From Candidatus Sulfopaludibacter sp. SbA3 (lineage in GTDB: Bacteria; Acidobacteriota; Terriglobia; Bryobacterales; Bryobacteraceae): a stretch of 64,000 bases of DNA. The notes under the pieces were generated by a model that had not been told where the DNA came from, did not search any database, and worked only from the letters and a program-made list of their open reading frames with translations. Position 1 is the stretch's first letter. Each line of letters starts with the position of its first letter. Below, in pieces: positions 8,317-16,972 of this stretch. The translations under genes were made by a program, and so were the position numbers. The stretch is taken from positions 245,473-309,472 of the forward strand of contig CAMDCN010000008.1 in assembly GCA_945890485.1 (NCBI GenBank), in the 5' to 3' direction.

Positions 8317-8565
8317 CTACGCAGTCACAGCGGGAGCGACTTCGCGGGCCTTTTTGATGTCCGCCGATTTCTGCATCCGCTTGTTGAAGCGTTCGACGCG
8401 GCCTTCGGTGTCAATCAACTTCTGGCGCCCCGTAAAGAACGGGTGGCAGGCCGAGCAAATTTCAACGCGAAGATCGGTCTTGTTGGTGGACCGGGTCTGG
8501 AAAGTGCTGCCGCAGGCGCAGTTCACGTTCAGAAGATTGTAGGCAGGGTGGATTCCAGCTTTCAT
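8317..8565 (-). CDS. rpmE: 50S ribosomal protein L31
   Basis: 82 residues, starting [10 protein letters not shown] at the ATG 8565-8563 (a TTG two codons earlier is in frame but lies outside the conserved start). The zinc-binding cysteines are present: NCACG near residue 16 and [11 protein letters not shown] near residues 35-45, so this is the C+ (type A) L31 rather than the zinc-free form. The C-terminus ends in an Ala-rich tail. L31 bridges the ribosomal subunits at the central protuberance. The gene is monocistronic and ends at the shared terminator; its promoter must lie between 8566 and the hairpin near 8630-8656. Confidence 0.96.
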   Translation of the reverse strand: MKAGIHPAYNLLNVNCACGSTFQTRSTNKTDLRVEICSACHPFFTGRQKLIDTEGRVERFNKRMQKSADIKKAREVAPAVTA

Positions 8566-8619
8566 GACCAAACCAGAATAGCACAGTCTCCCGCACCCTG
8601 TCCGGAGAGAGGCCCGGAG

Positions 8620-8657
8620 AAACCAAAAACCCCTGCCGGGACGAACCGGTCAGGGGC
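8620..8657 (-). terminator. Intrinsic terminator of the minus-strand small RNA
   Basis: On the minus strand CCCCTG and CAGGGG (8651-8656 with 8630-8635) plus CCGG/CCGG (8646-8649 with 8636-8639) make a GC-rich stem with one bulged base and a 6-base loop, followed at once by five U residues (plus-strand A-run 8625-8629). Confidence 0.85.
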
Positions 8658-8839
8658 TTTCAGTTTATTGAGAGTGGGCTTCGTGCAGGGAGGGGTCGGG
8701 GTACCGCTTACGACTCCCTCGCCACTGATCGAGGCCTGAGCAAATCAGAGGAGCCGCTACTAGGAGCCAGCACCCTCCCTGCGCCCAGAAATACTGCCTT
8801 CTATAACCATGAAACTGGACCACCTCCTTTTTCAGTGAT
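8625..8839 (-). ncRNA. Candidate structured small RNA, 6S-like in outline
   Basis: A promoter (8846-8874) and a terminator (8620-8657) bracket a ~215-nt minus-strand transcript with no convincing gene. Its halves pair over a distance: CAGTTT (8817-8812) with AAACTG (8666-8661), TGGGC (8787-8783) with GCCCA (8679-8675), and GCAGGGAGGG (8782-8773) with CCCTCCCTGC (8694-8685), with a smaller stem inside (CGGCTCC/GGGAGTCG). Between the outer and middle stems is a large asymmetric internal loop. A rod with a closing stem, a central bubble and a long apical arm is the shape of 6S RNA, the RNA polymerase regulator. I cannot confirm the family. A good AGGAGG and a 16-codon frame in the 5' part leave a leader-peptide mRNA as the alternative. 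Confidence 0.55.
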
Positions 8840-8845
8840 GAAAGC

Positions 8846-8874
8846 AGAATATCCCGAGCCAACTTCTCTGTCAA
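8846..8874 (-). promoter_or_regulatory. Sigma-70-type promoter for the small RNA
   Basis: On the minus strand a perfect TTGACA (8874-8869) is followed after exactly 17 bases by TATTCT (8851-8846), four of six matches to the -10 consensus. Transcription would begin near 8839. Confidence 0.7.
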
Positions 8875-8947
8875 GAGAAAATCTGCAATCGAACCCCTAC
8901 CCTTGGTAGTCGCTGATGGTCACACCGCTACAGGTGTAAATCGCCCA

Positions 8948-8981
8948 AGAAAAAAGGGCCTCATCCGAAGTTGAGGCCCTG
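8948..8981 (-). terminator. Minus-strand intrinsic terminator without an obvious gene
   Basis: AGGGCCTC (8955-8962) pairs perfectly with GAGGCCCT (8973-8980) around a 10-base loop; on the minus strand the stem is followed by six U residues (plus-strand A-run 8950-8955). It must end a minus-strand transcript that starts between about 8990 and the MFS gene, but no gene, tRNA or known RNA was recognised there. The rest of 8985-9130 appears empty. Confidence 0.75.
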
Positions 8982-9130
8982 GAAACTAGCGGGGAGGCAA
9001 TCACCGCCAAAGCGTATGAACGGAAAGATGCAACTCGATCGCCAAAGGGTAACTTCTTTTATTGCCGCAGCGAGGCTTTCGGAAACGACTTCGGTATTCC
9101 AGAAATGGGATACAAGGTACACTATTCGGG

Positions 9131-10504
9131 ATGGCACGACGTAAAAGCCGCAAGGCAAAACCGGAACGCGCCACGCCTCTCGCGTCTCCACCGGTCGCAC
9201 TCCGTCCGCCTACTCCGCCGGTGGTCGCCAGCGCCCCCTCGACGGTAGTTGCCGTTGCATCGCCGCCCGTCCCGGTTCTCGAGCCAGCTCCGGTCCCCAC
9301 GCCTCGCGCGCTGCCGGCCCGCCCGCTCTCTGGCGCCGTCCTCCATGCTGCCTCCGGGCGCCGCGCCCTCGGCGGATTCTTCCTGTCCGGCCTCCTCTTC
9401 TCCCTCCTCGGCTCGTTCCTTCCCTCGTGGGGCTACCACCTCCGCTCCGACTATCTCACTGTCGGCCTCTACTTTTTGTTTCTCAACTTCGGCGTCTACG
9501 TCGCCTTCCATTTCACCCAGTGGCTGCTGCCCCGCCGCGGCGTCCGCTTTGTCCTCGCCTTAGGAAGCGCCCTGGCGGTGGCATCGCTCATCTACCTGGC
9601 CAGCGTCTCCGGTCCCGTCCCCCCGTCGCTCCGCATGGCCGGCCTATTCGGCGTCGGCTTAAGTGCGGCCATGGTCAATACCGCCATCTTCCACGCCATC
9701 ACCCCGATGTACCAGCACGATCCCGCTTCCACGATCAATCTGGCCGGCATCTTCTTCGGCTTAGGTTGCCTGGCCACCTCCGTCCTCGTAGCCGGAACCT
9801 TTAATACCTATACCGCGGAAGCGATTCTGCTGATCGTCGCCTGCATCCCCCTGTTTTACTTCCTCGCCTGGCTCCGCGCCGGAAAGAGCCCCGCCCCTCC
9901 CGTCGCCGACTTCCCCAGCCTCCGCGTCGCCATGCGCGATTTCCGCTCGCCCGGCGCGATCCTCTTCACGCTCCTCCTCTTCTTCCAATTCGGCAACGAA
10001 TGGGCCATCGCCGGCTGGTTGCCCCTGTTCGTCGTCCAACGGCTCGGGGCCAGTCCTTCTACGGGAATCGCCCTGCTTGCCTGCTATTTCGCCGCGCTCC
10101 TTGTCGGCCGCATCGTCGCCCAAGCACTCCTGCGCCGCATCAAACACTCGCGCCTGCTGCTGTTCAGCGTTCTGGGAGCCTTCTTCGGTTGCCTCCTGCT
10201 CTCGCTCACTGCCACTATCGAAGGCGCCTTTGTCGCCATCGTTCTGCTCGGCGGTGGTTTCGCGGCCATCTACCCGCTCACCGCCGAAAGCATTGAGCAT
10301 CGCTTTCGCAGCTACCACCCGGGTTTCTATAACGGCATCTTTTCGCTCGGGTTGACCGGCGCGCTCCTTGCGCCCACCACGCTCGGCCTCGCCGCGCAGT
10401 ACTGGGGCATCGGCAGCATCATGTGGCTCCCACTATTCGGCTCCATCGCTGTCTTCGCCCTGGTGCTGGCGATCTGGCTCGAAGCCCGCCTCACCCGAAG
10501 CTAA
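9131..10504 (+). CDS. Major facilitator superfamily transporter with proline-rich N-terminal tail
   Basis: 457 residues from the ATG at 9131; the open frame extends upstream to 9062 but has no good start there. The first ~75 residues are an Arg/Lys-rich then Pro/Ala/Val-rich cytoplasmic tail ([15 protein letters not shown]). About 12 membrane helices follow, in two blocks of six separated by a charged loop around residues 255-275. The second block has [19 protein letters not shown] and [19 protein letters not shown], a pattern seen in sugar/fucose-permease-like MFS proteins. The substrate is not evident. A low-complexity tail of this length is unusual for an MFS carrier. It is monocistronic, with 124 bp to clpB. 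Confidence 0.8.
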   Translation: MARRKSRKAKPERATPLASPPVALRPPTPPVVASAPSTVVAVASPPVPVLEPAPVPTPRALPARPLSGAVLHAASGRRALGGFFLSGLLFSLLGSFLPSWGYHLRSDYLTVGLYFLFLNFGVYVAFHFTQWLLPRRGVRFVLALGSALAVASLIYLASVSGPVPPSLRMAGLFGVGLSAAMVNTAIFHAITPMYQHDPASTINLAGIFFGLGCLATSVLVAGTFNTYTAEAILLIVACIPLFYFLAWLRAGKSPAPPVADFPSLRVAMRDFRSPGAILFTLLLFFQFGNEWAIAGWLPLFVVQRLGASPSTGIALLACYFAALLVGRIVAQALLRRIKHSRLLLFSVLGAFFGCLLLSLTATIEGAFVAIVLLGGGFAAIYPLTAESIEHRFRSYHPGFYNGIFSLGLTGALLAPTTLGLAAQYWGIGSIMWLPLFGSIAVFALVLAIWLEARLTRS

Positions 10505-10628
10505 GCTCCGCAGTAGCGTTTCGCCCTCGACCCACCCCGCCTGGCGGGGCGTTTCTGCATGCAAGAAGTCCTTGCGCTTTCCAGTGAGTGTGATACGCTG
10601 TAATTACCTGATAGGGACAGGCTCATAT

Positions 10629-13238
10629 ATGGACCTCAATAAACTCACCGAGAAATCCCAGGACGCACTCCGCGCCGCTCAGTCGCTCGCCGTGCAACGC
10701 TCCAACTCCCAACTGGAAGTCGAGCACCTCCTGGTCTCTCTCCTCGAACAGGACGGCGGACTCACCTCGAACCTGCTTAAGAAGGCCGGCGTCGCCATCG
10801 ATAACTTCCGCTCCCGCGCCGAGCAGGAGGTGGGTAAACTCCCGGTCGTCTCCAAAGTCGACCAGGTCTACGTCTCCACCCGCATCACCAAGCTCGTCAC
10901 CGAAGCCGAAGCCGACGCCAAGCAGATGAAGGATGACTTCGTCTCCACCGAGCACTTCGTCCTCGCCATGACCGGCGACGCCGGAGCCACCGGCAAGCTG
11001 TTCAAGGAGTTCGGTATCACCCGCGAGCGCCTGCAAAACGCGCTCAAAGAGGTCCGCGGCACCCAGCGCGTCACCACGCAAAACCCCGAAGCCACCTACG
11101 AGTCACTCGAAAAGTACGGCCGCGACCTCACGAAGATGGCCGCGCAAGGCAAACTCGATCCCGTCATCGGCCGCGACGAAGAGATCCGCCGCGTCATACA
11201 GGTCCTTAGCCGCCGCACGAAAAACAACCCGGTCCTTATCGGCGAACCCGGTGTCGGCAAAACCGCCATCGCGGAAGGCTTGGCCGCCCGAATCGTCCGC
11301 GGCGACGTCCCTGAAGGCCTTAAGGACAAGAAGGTCGTCTCCCTCGATATGGGCGCTCTCATCGCCGGCGCTAAGTTCCGCGGCGAGTTTGAAGAGCGCC
11401 TCAAGGCCGTCCTTAAGGAGGTCCAATCCGCTGAAGGCCAGATCATCCTTTTCATCGACGAACTCCACACTGTCGTCGGGGCAGGGAAGGCCGAAGGCGC
11501 CATGGACGCTGGCAATCTCTTGAAGCCGCTCCTCGCCCGCGGGGAACTGCACTGCATCGGCGCGACCACGCTCGACGAGTACCGCAAGCACATCGAAAAG
11601 GATCCGGCCCTCGAGCGCCGCTTCCAGCCTGTTCTTGTCGACCAACCCTCCGTCGAAGATACGATCTCTATCCTCCGTGGCCTCCGCGAGCGCTACGAGA
11701 TTCACCACGGCGTCCGCATCAAAGACTCGGCTCTTGTCGCCGCCGCGATTCTCTCCAACCGCTACATCACCGACCGCTTCCTTCCCGACAAGGCCATCGA
11801 CCTGATGGACGAAGCCGCCGCCAAGCTCCGCACGGAGATCGATTCCGTGCCCACCGAGCTCGACGAAGTGCAGCGCCGCGTCATGCAGCTTGAAATCGAA
11901 CGCGAGTCCCTGAAGAAAGAGACCGACCCCGGCTCCGTCGACCGGCTCGCCAAACTGGAGAAGGAGCTTGCCGACCTAAAGAGCGGCTCTGCCTCCCTCC
12001 AGGCGCAATGGCAGAACGAGAAGGCCGCCGTCGACGGTCTCCGCAAAATCCGCGAGCAGATCGAGAACGTCAAAGCGCAAATCGAACGCGCCGAACGCGA
12101 GTACGACATCGAAAAACTGTCGCGCCTGAAATACGGGGAACTCGTCGAACTCCAAAAGCAGCTTGCCCAGGAAGAGACCGCTCTCGAAACCGGCCAGAAA
12201 CGCCGCCTCTTGAAGGAGGAGGTCGACGAGGAAGACATCGCGGCCGTCGTTGCCCGCTGGAGCGGCGTCCCGGTCTCCCGCCTGCTCGAAGGCGAAATGC
12301 AGAAACTGCTCGGCCTGTCGAAAGAACTCCACCGCCGCGTCATCGGCCAAAATGAAGCTGTTGACGCGGTCGCTGACGCCGTCATGCGCGCCCGCTCCGG
12401 CCTCAAGGATCCCAACAAGCCCATCGGCTCCTTCATCTTCCTCGGGCCCACGGGTGTCGGGAAAACCGAACTCGCCCGCGCCCTCGCCGAATACCTCTTC
12501 GACGACGAGCGCTCCATGATCCGCATCGACATGTCCGAGTACCAGGAGAAGCACACCGTCTCCCGCCTGGTCGGCGCCCCTCCGGGATATGTCGGCTTTG
12601 AGGAAGGTGGCCAGCTTACGGAAGCGGTCCGCCGCCGGCCCTACTCGGTCATCCTGTTCGACGAAATCGAAAAGGCCCATCACGATGTCTTCAACATCCT
12701 GTTGCAAGTCCTCGACGATGGCCGCCTCACCGACGGCCAGGGCCGCACGGTCGACTTCAAAAACACCATCGTCATCATGACGTCCAACGTTGGCTCCGCC
12801 CGGATTCTCGAATTCCGCGGCAACTTCGACAGCGAGCCCTACGAGCGGATGAAGCGGGCCGTCCTGGAAGAGCTCCGCGCCGGCTTCCGGCCCGAGTTCC
12901 TCAACCGCATCGACGAAATCATCGTCTTCCACTCGCTCGACGAAAAGCACTTGAAAGAGATCGTTCTCGTCCAGCTCGAAAGCCTCACCAAGCGGCTGGC
13001 CGACCGGAAAATCTCCCTGGAGTTCTCCGACGCTGCCCTCGAATGGCTCGTCCGCACCGGCTACGATCCCAGCTACGGCGCCCGCCCGCTCAAACGCGCC
13101 ATCCAGAAGGAGATCGAAAACCCCCTCGCCAAAAAGCTGATCAGCGGCGAGGTCCGCGACGGCCAAACTGTAAAAGTTGAGCTAAATCCGCTACGGGCGG
13201 CCTTGGACTTCAATCCGCCTGTATCCGCGATGGCTTGA
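10629..13238 (+). CDS. clpB: ATP-dependent disaggregase ClpB (Hsp104 family)
   Basis: 869 residues. I chose ATG 10629 ([11 protein letters not shown]), which matches the usual ClpB N-terminus; the frame is open 87 codons further upstream but that stretch overlaps the MFS gene. Order: Clp N-domain (1-145), first AAA+ module with GEPGVGKT and LFIDELHT, coiled-coil M-domain (about 405-530), second AAA+ module with GPTGVGKT and LFDEIEKAH, and the D2 C-terminal domain. ClpB works with DnaK to pull proteins out of aggregates. Lon starts 30 nt downstream, so chaperone and protease are likely one transcript. No CIRCE or HrcA-type inverted repeat was seen upstream. Confidence 0.96.
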   Translation: MDLNKLTEKSQDALRAAQSLAVQRSNSQLEVEHLLVSLLEQDGGLTSNLLKKAGVAIDNFRSRAEQEVGKLPVVSKVDQVYVSTRITKLVTEAEADAKQMKDDFVSTEHFVLAMTGDAGATGKLFKEFGITRERLQNALKEVRGTQRVTTQNPEATYESLEKYGRDLTKMAAQGKLDPVIGRDEEIRRVIQVLSRRTKNNPVLIGEPGVGKTAIAEGLAARIVRGDVPEGLKDKKVVSLDMGALIAGAKFRGEFEERLKAVLKEVQSAEGQIILFIDELHTVVGAGKAEGAMDAGNLLKPLLARGELHCIGATTLDEYRKHIEKDPALERRFQPVLVDQPSVEDTISILRGLRERYEIHHGVRIKDSALVAAAILSNRYITDRFLPDKAIDLMDEAAAKLRTEIDSVPTELDEVQRRVMQLEIERESLKKETDPGSVDRLAKLEKELADLKSGSASLQAQWQNEKAAVDGLRKIREQIENVKAQIERAEREYDIEKLSRLKYGELVELQKQLAQEETALETGQKRRLLKEEVDEEDIAAVVARWSGVPVSRLLEGEMQKLLGLSKELHRRVIGQNEAVDAVADAVMRARSGLKDPNKPIGSFIFLGPTGVGKTELARALAEYLFDDERSMIRIDMSEYQEKHTVSRLVGAPPGYVGFEEGGQLTEAVRRRPYSVILFDEIEKAHHDVFNILLQVLDDGRLTDGQGRTVDFKNTIVIMTSNVGSARILEFRGNFDSEPYERMKRAVLEELRAGFRPEFLNRIDEIIVFHSLDEKHLKEIVLVQLESLTKRLADRKISLEFSDAALEWLVRTGYDPSYGARPLKRAIQKEIENPLAKKLISGEVRDGQTVKVELNPLRAALDFNPPVSAMA

Positions 13239-13268
13239 CGCGCATCAAACCTGACAGGAGAGCACTAA

Positions 13269-15620
13269 ATGACCACCAACGAAGAGTTGAAAACCCTCCC
13301 GGTACTGCCCCTCAAAAACACAGTACTCTTTCCAGGGTTGATGCTGCCCCTGTCCGTGGGACGGAAATCGACGCAGGCAGCCGTGGACGCGGCGTTGGCG
13401 GCCGAAGGCAAAGAGATCCTGATCGTCTCCCAGCGGGACGCCAGCCTCGAAAACCCCACCCAGGATGACCTCTACGGCGTCGGCACCACGGCGGTAATCC
13501 GCCGCAACACCCGCTCGAACGACGGCAGCTGGGAGCTGATGGTCCTCGGCGTCGACCGCGTCGCTGTCGTGAAGGTGGCCAATGAAGAAGGCTACCTCCG
13601 CGCTCGCGTCCGTCCTCTGCCGTTGCCGGAAGATGTCGGCACCGAAGTCGAAGCCCTCGAACGGACCATCCTGGAACTCGCCTCCCGCGCCATCTCCCTG
13701 GCCCACGGCGATGCCACGCCCGACTTGGCCAAACTGCTCTCCGGCCAGGAAGACGCCCTGCGCATGGTCTTCCTCCTGGGCTCCATGATGTCCCTGCCCG
13801 TTGAAAAGGAGCAGTCGCTCCTCGAAGCGGAAACCAAAGTGGACGCCCTGCGCCTGCTGCACAAATACCTCTGGCACGAAGTGCAGGTGCTCGAACTCCG
13901 CTCGAAGATCACGAGCGAAGCCCGCAGCGAGATGTCCAAAGAGCAGCGCGAGTACATGCTCCGCCAGCAGATGAAGGCCATCCAGCAGGAACTTGGCGAC
14001 GGCGAAGAGGGTTCGGAGATTGAACAACTCCGCGGCCGCCTCGAAAAAACCGAACTCCCGGAACAGGCCAAGAAGGAAGTGGAGCGCGAGCTGAAAAAGC
14101 TCGAACGCACCAACGCCAATTCGCCAGACCACCAGGTCTCCCGCGGCTGGATCGAGTACGTCCTCGACCTCCCGTGGACCGCCACCACCGAAGACAATCT
14201 CGAAATCTCGAACGCCCGCGCCATCCTGGACGAAGACCACTTCGAACTCAAGGATGTCAAAGAGCGCATCCTCGAGCACTTGAGTGTCCTCAAGCTGAAC
14301 CCGGACGCCAAAGCGCCCATTCTCTGCCTCGTCGGACCTCCCGGCGTCGGCAAGACCTCGCTCGGTCAATCCATCGCGCGCGCCATCGGTCGCAAATTCG
14401 AACGCATGAGCCTCGGCGGCATGCATGATGAAGCCGAACTCCGTGGCCACCGCCGCACCTACATCGGCGCCATGGCCGGCCGGCTCATTCAAGCCATTCG
14501 CCGCGCCGGTTCGCACAACCCGGTCATCCTCCTTGATGAAGTCGACAAGGTCGGTCGCGACTTCCGCGGCGACCCCACCTCGGCCCTCCTTGAGGTCCTC
14601 GATCCCGAGCAGAACAAAACGTTCCGCGACAACTACCTCGACCTGGACTTCGACCTCTCGAAGGTCATGTTCATCACGACGGCTAACTCGCTGGATACCA
14701 TCCCCCGGCCGCTTCTCGACCGGATGGAGATCCTCCGCCTCTCCGGCTACTCGGAAGAGGAAAAGGTGCAAATCTCCCGGAAGTACCTCATACCGCGCCA
14801 GTTGAAGGAAGCCGGCGTGACCATCGAGCAGTGCGAGATCAGCGACGCCGCGCTCCGCCGCATCATCAGCGGCTACACGCGGGAAGCGGGCCTCCGCCGC
14901 CTCGAACGCACCATCGCCAAGGTCATCCGCAAGGTGGCTCTCAAGATCGTCGAGAGCACCCACAGTGTCGTGGCCATCGAACCCGAGCATCTCTATGATC
15001 TCCTCGGCCCCGAAGCGGTCCCGCCCGAAAAGTTCCGCAAGGATCTGCCGGCCGGCGTCGTCACGGGCCTCGCCTGGACGGAAACCGGCGGCGATGTCCT
15101 CTACCTCGAAGCCACCACGCTCCCCGAGGGCAAGGGCCTCACCATCACCGGCCAACTCGGCGAGGTGATGCAGGAGTCGATGCGCACGGCCCAGAGTTAC
15201 ATCTGGTCCCACGCGGAAGACCTCGGCATCGAGCCGGAAGCGTTTAAAAAGCATGGCCTTCACGTCCACGTCCCCGCCGGAGCCATCCCGAAGGATGGAC
15301 CCTCCGCCGGTATTGCGGCCGCCACGGCCATGACCTCGGCCTACACCAAGCTGCCCGTCCGTTCCGATACCGCTATGACTGGCGAAATCACCCTAACCGG
15401 CCTCGTCCTCCCCATCGGAGGCGTCAAGGAGAAAGTGCTCGCCGCCCGGCGTGCCGGAATGAAACGGGTCATCCTCCCCGCCGCCAACGAAAAGGACCTC
15501 CGCGAACTGCCCGAAGCGGTGCGCCAAGACCTCACCTTCCTGTTCGTTGAACGCGTCGAAGATGTCCTCGCCGCCATGATCCCCGGCCTCGACGCCAAGA
15601 TAGCGGCCGCCGCGGCCTAA
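13269..15620 (+). CDS. lon: ATP-dependent protease Lon (LonA type)
   Basis: 783 residues, ATG 13269 preceded by AGGAGAG at good distance. N-terminal LON substrate-binding domain (~10-205), long coiled-coil with [18 protein letters not shown]+ module with Walker A GPPGVGKT at residues 356-363 and Walker B ILLDEVDK, sensor region, then the protease domain with the Ser-Lys dyad: Ser679 in PKDGPSAG and Lys720 in GGVKEKV. Lon degrades damaged and regulatory proteins in the cytoplasm. Length and spacing match the standard bacterial enzyme. It is the second gene after clpB, ending at a strong terminator. Confidence 0.97.
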   Translation: MTTNEELKTLPVLPLKNTVLFPGLMLPLSVGRKSTQAAVDAALAAEGKEILIVSQRDASLENPTQDDLYGVGTTAVIRRNTRSNDGSWELMVLGVDRVAVVKVANEEGYLRARVRPLPLPEDVGTEVEALERTILELASRAISLAHGDATPDLAKLLSGQEDALRMVFLLGSMMSLPVEKEQSLLEAETKVDALRLLHKYLWHEVQVLELRSKITSEARSEMSKEQREYMLRQQMKAIQQELGDGEEGSEIEQLRGRLEKTELPEQAKKEVERELKKLERTNANSPDHQVSRGWIEYVLDLPWTATTEDNLEISNARAILDEDHFELKDVKERILEHLSVLKLNPDAKAPILCLVGPPGVGKTSLGQSIARAIGRKFERMSLGGMHDEAELRGHRRTYIGAMAGRLIQAIRRAGSHNPVILLDEVDKVGRDFRGDPTSALLEVLDPEQNKTFRDNYLDLDFDLSKVMFITTANSLDTIPRPLLDRMEILRLSGYSEEEKVQISRKYLIPRQLKEAGVTIEQCEISDAALRRIISGYTREAGLRRLERTIAKVIRKVALKIVESTHSVVAIEPEHLYDLLGPEAVPPEKFRKDLPAGVVTGLAWTETGGDVLYLEATTLPEGKGLTITGQLGEVMQESMRTAQSYIWSHAEDLGIEPEAFKKHGLHVHVPAGAIPKDGPSAGIAAATAMTSAYTKLPVRSDTAMTGEITLTGLVLPIGGVKEKVLAARRAGMKRVILPAANEKDLRELPEAVRQDLTFLFVERVEDVLAAMIPGLDAKIAAAAA

Positions 15621-15638
15621 AACCCTGCGGTAACCAAT

Positions 15639-15679
15639 AACGGCCTTCGTTCCTGGGAATCGAAGGCCGTTTCTCTTTA
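15639..15679 (+). terminator. Intrinsic terminator of the clpB-lon operon
   Basis: AACGGCCTTCG (15639-15649) pairs perfectly with CGAAGGCCGTT (15661-15671) around an 11-base loop, then TCTCTTTATTT. Confidence 0.88.
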
Positions 15680-15693
15680 TTTGCAACAGCTAG

Positions 15694-15722
15694 TTGATTC
15701 TTGGAGAACCACTCGATAGACT
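15694..15722 (+). promoter_or_regulatory. Predicted promoter of the RND efflux operon
   Basis: TTGATT (15694-15699), 17-base spacer, TAGACT (15717-15722): each hexamer has four of six consensus bases. The predicted start of transcription falls within the adjoining inverted repeat. Confidence 0.45.
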
Positions 15723-15724
15723 CT

Positions 15725-15762
15725 GTAACAGATTTGTAATCTAAAATTCATTAATCTGTCAC
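15725..15762. promoter_or_regulatory. Inverted-repeat operator in front of the efflux operon
   Basis: GTAACAGATT (15725-15734) and AATCTGTCAC (15753-15762) are inverted copies matching at nine of ten positions, separated by 18 AT-rich bases. They sit between the predicted -10 and the ATG at 15767, the usual place for a repressor site controlling drug efflux. No regulator gene is adjacent, so the binder (TetR- or MarR-type would be typical) is unknown. Confidence 0.5.
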
Positions 15763-15766
15763 AACT

Positions 15767-16972
15767 ATGAAACGAGTGTACCGGCGCGTGCTCTGTGCCG
15801 CCGCCCTATCCCTGGCCGCCCTCTCTCCCGGCTGTGAACGCGCCAGTGAAGTCAAGGCCGCCGCGCCCCCCTCCGACGCCCTCCCCGTTGTCGCCGTCGT
15901 CTCGCCCTCGCTGGAAACCCTTTCCCGCGCCGTCGAACTCACCGGAGAGTTCCGTCCCTGGCAGCAGGTCGACCTCCACGCCAAAGTTGCCGGCTACCTC
16001 GCTTCCATCACCGTTGACGCCGGCTCCCCCGTCCGCGCCGGCCAGTTAATCGGCACCATTCAGGCTCCGGAACTCGAGTCCGAAATGCTCGAAGCCCAGT
16101 CGGCCGCCCAGCGCCACACCGCGGAAGAAGCCATCGCCCGCGCGCAGATCGAACGCGCCAAAGCGCAGATCGGCGTCGCCAAGGCCGGACACGACCGCCT
16201 TCTCGCCGTGAATCGTAAGGAACCCGGCCTCGTCGCCGCCCAGGAAGTGGACGAAGCCCTCGCCCGCCTCCGTACCGCCGAAGCCGACCACAACGCCGCC
16301 GTCGCCATGCTCGGCGCCGCCCGTCAATCCGTCGCCTCCGCCCAAGCCCGCATGCAGCGCATCGCGACCATGATGGAGTACCGCAAGATCACCGCGCCCT
16401 TCGCCGGCGTTGTCACCAAACGCTTCGCCGACCCCGGCAGCATGATTCAAACCGGCGTCGCCTCCCAAACCCAGGCCCTACCCCTCGTGCGCATCGCCGA
16501 TATCAGCCGCCTCCGCCTCGCCGTCGTCATCCCGGAACACGTTGTCTCCCAGATGCGCGTCGGCTCCCCGGTCGAAGTCCGCATCCCTGCTACAGGGAAA
16601 TCGCTCTCCAGCCGCGTCGCCCGCATCAACTCCACCGTCGCCGCCAACTCCCGCTCCATGGAAGCTGAAGTCGACGTCCCCAACCCGTCCGGCGAAATCG
16701 TTCCCGGCATGGTCGCCGATATCGCTCTCGCCGCCGCCACCACCGCCCAGCGGCTCTCCCTCCCGCTGCAGGCCGTCAGCCGCCGGGGCGGCCTCGCCAC
16801 CGTTCTGATCGTCAAGGCCGATGGAGCCGTCGAAGAGCGCCGCCTCGATACGGGCGTCGAAAGTGATACCCACGTCGAAGTCCGCTCCGGTGTTTCCGTC
16901 GAAGACCGTATCATCGTCGGCAACCGCGCCCTGCTCCGCCCCGGAACCAAAGTTCAGGTGAAGGCGAACTAA
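15767..16972 (+). CDS. RND efflux membrane-fusion lipoprotein (periplasmic adaptor)
   Basis: 401 residues. Signal peptide with lipobox LSPGC at about residue 23, so it is anchored to the inner membrane through a lipid. The lipoyl-like half-motif (WQQVDLHAKVAGYLASITVDAGSPVRAGQLIG, residues ~60-92 region), a long alpha-hairpin (~95-190, Ala/Glu/Gln rich) and a beta-barrel domain follow in the order of AcrA/MdtA proteins. It bridges the RND pump to the outer-membrane channel. The pump gene starts immediately after its stop codon (TAA-ATG), the TolC gene overlaps the pump, and all three are one operon. The transported compound cannot be inferred. Confidence 0.93.
   Translation: MKRVYRRVLCAAALSLAALSPGCERASEVKAAAPPSDALPVVAVVSPSLETLSRAVELTGEFRPWQQVDLHAKVAGYLASITVDAGSPVRAGQLIGTIQAPELESEMLEAQSAAQRHTAEEAIARAQIERAKAQIGVAKAGHDRLLAVNRKEPGLVAAQEVDEALARLRTAEADHNAAVAMLGAARQSVASAQARMQRIATMMEYRKITAPFAGVVTKRFADPGSMIQTGVASQTQALPLVRIADISRLRLAVVIPEHVVSQMRVGSPVEVRIPATGKSLSSRVARINSTVAANSRSMEAEVDVPNPSGEIVPGMVADIALAAATTAQRLSLPLQAVSRRGGLATVLIVKADGAVEERRLDTGVESDTHVEVRSGVSVEDRIIVGNRALLRPGTKVQVKAN

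Noticed and set aside
8665..8874. A 69-codon minus-strand frame beginning with TTG inside the small RNA
   Set aside because: Its TTG is the first half of the TTGACA -35 hexamer, so the transcript would begin after the start codon.
8961..9200. A minus-strand 79-codon frame ending at the orphan terminator
   Set aside because: Its stop lies inside the terminator stem and it overlaps the MFS start; composition is non-coding.
10500..10628. A CIRCE-type or heat-shock operator ahead of clpB
   Set aside because: No matching inverted repeat; the -10/-35-like strings there have poor spacing.
13245..15269. A ~670-codon minus-strand frame across lon
   Set aside because: Antisense shadow created by GC-rich codon bias; lon itself is unmistakable.
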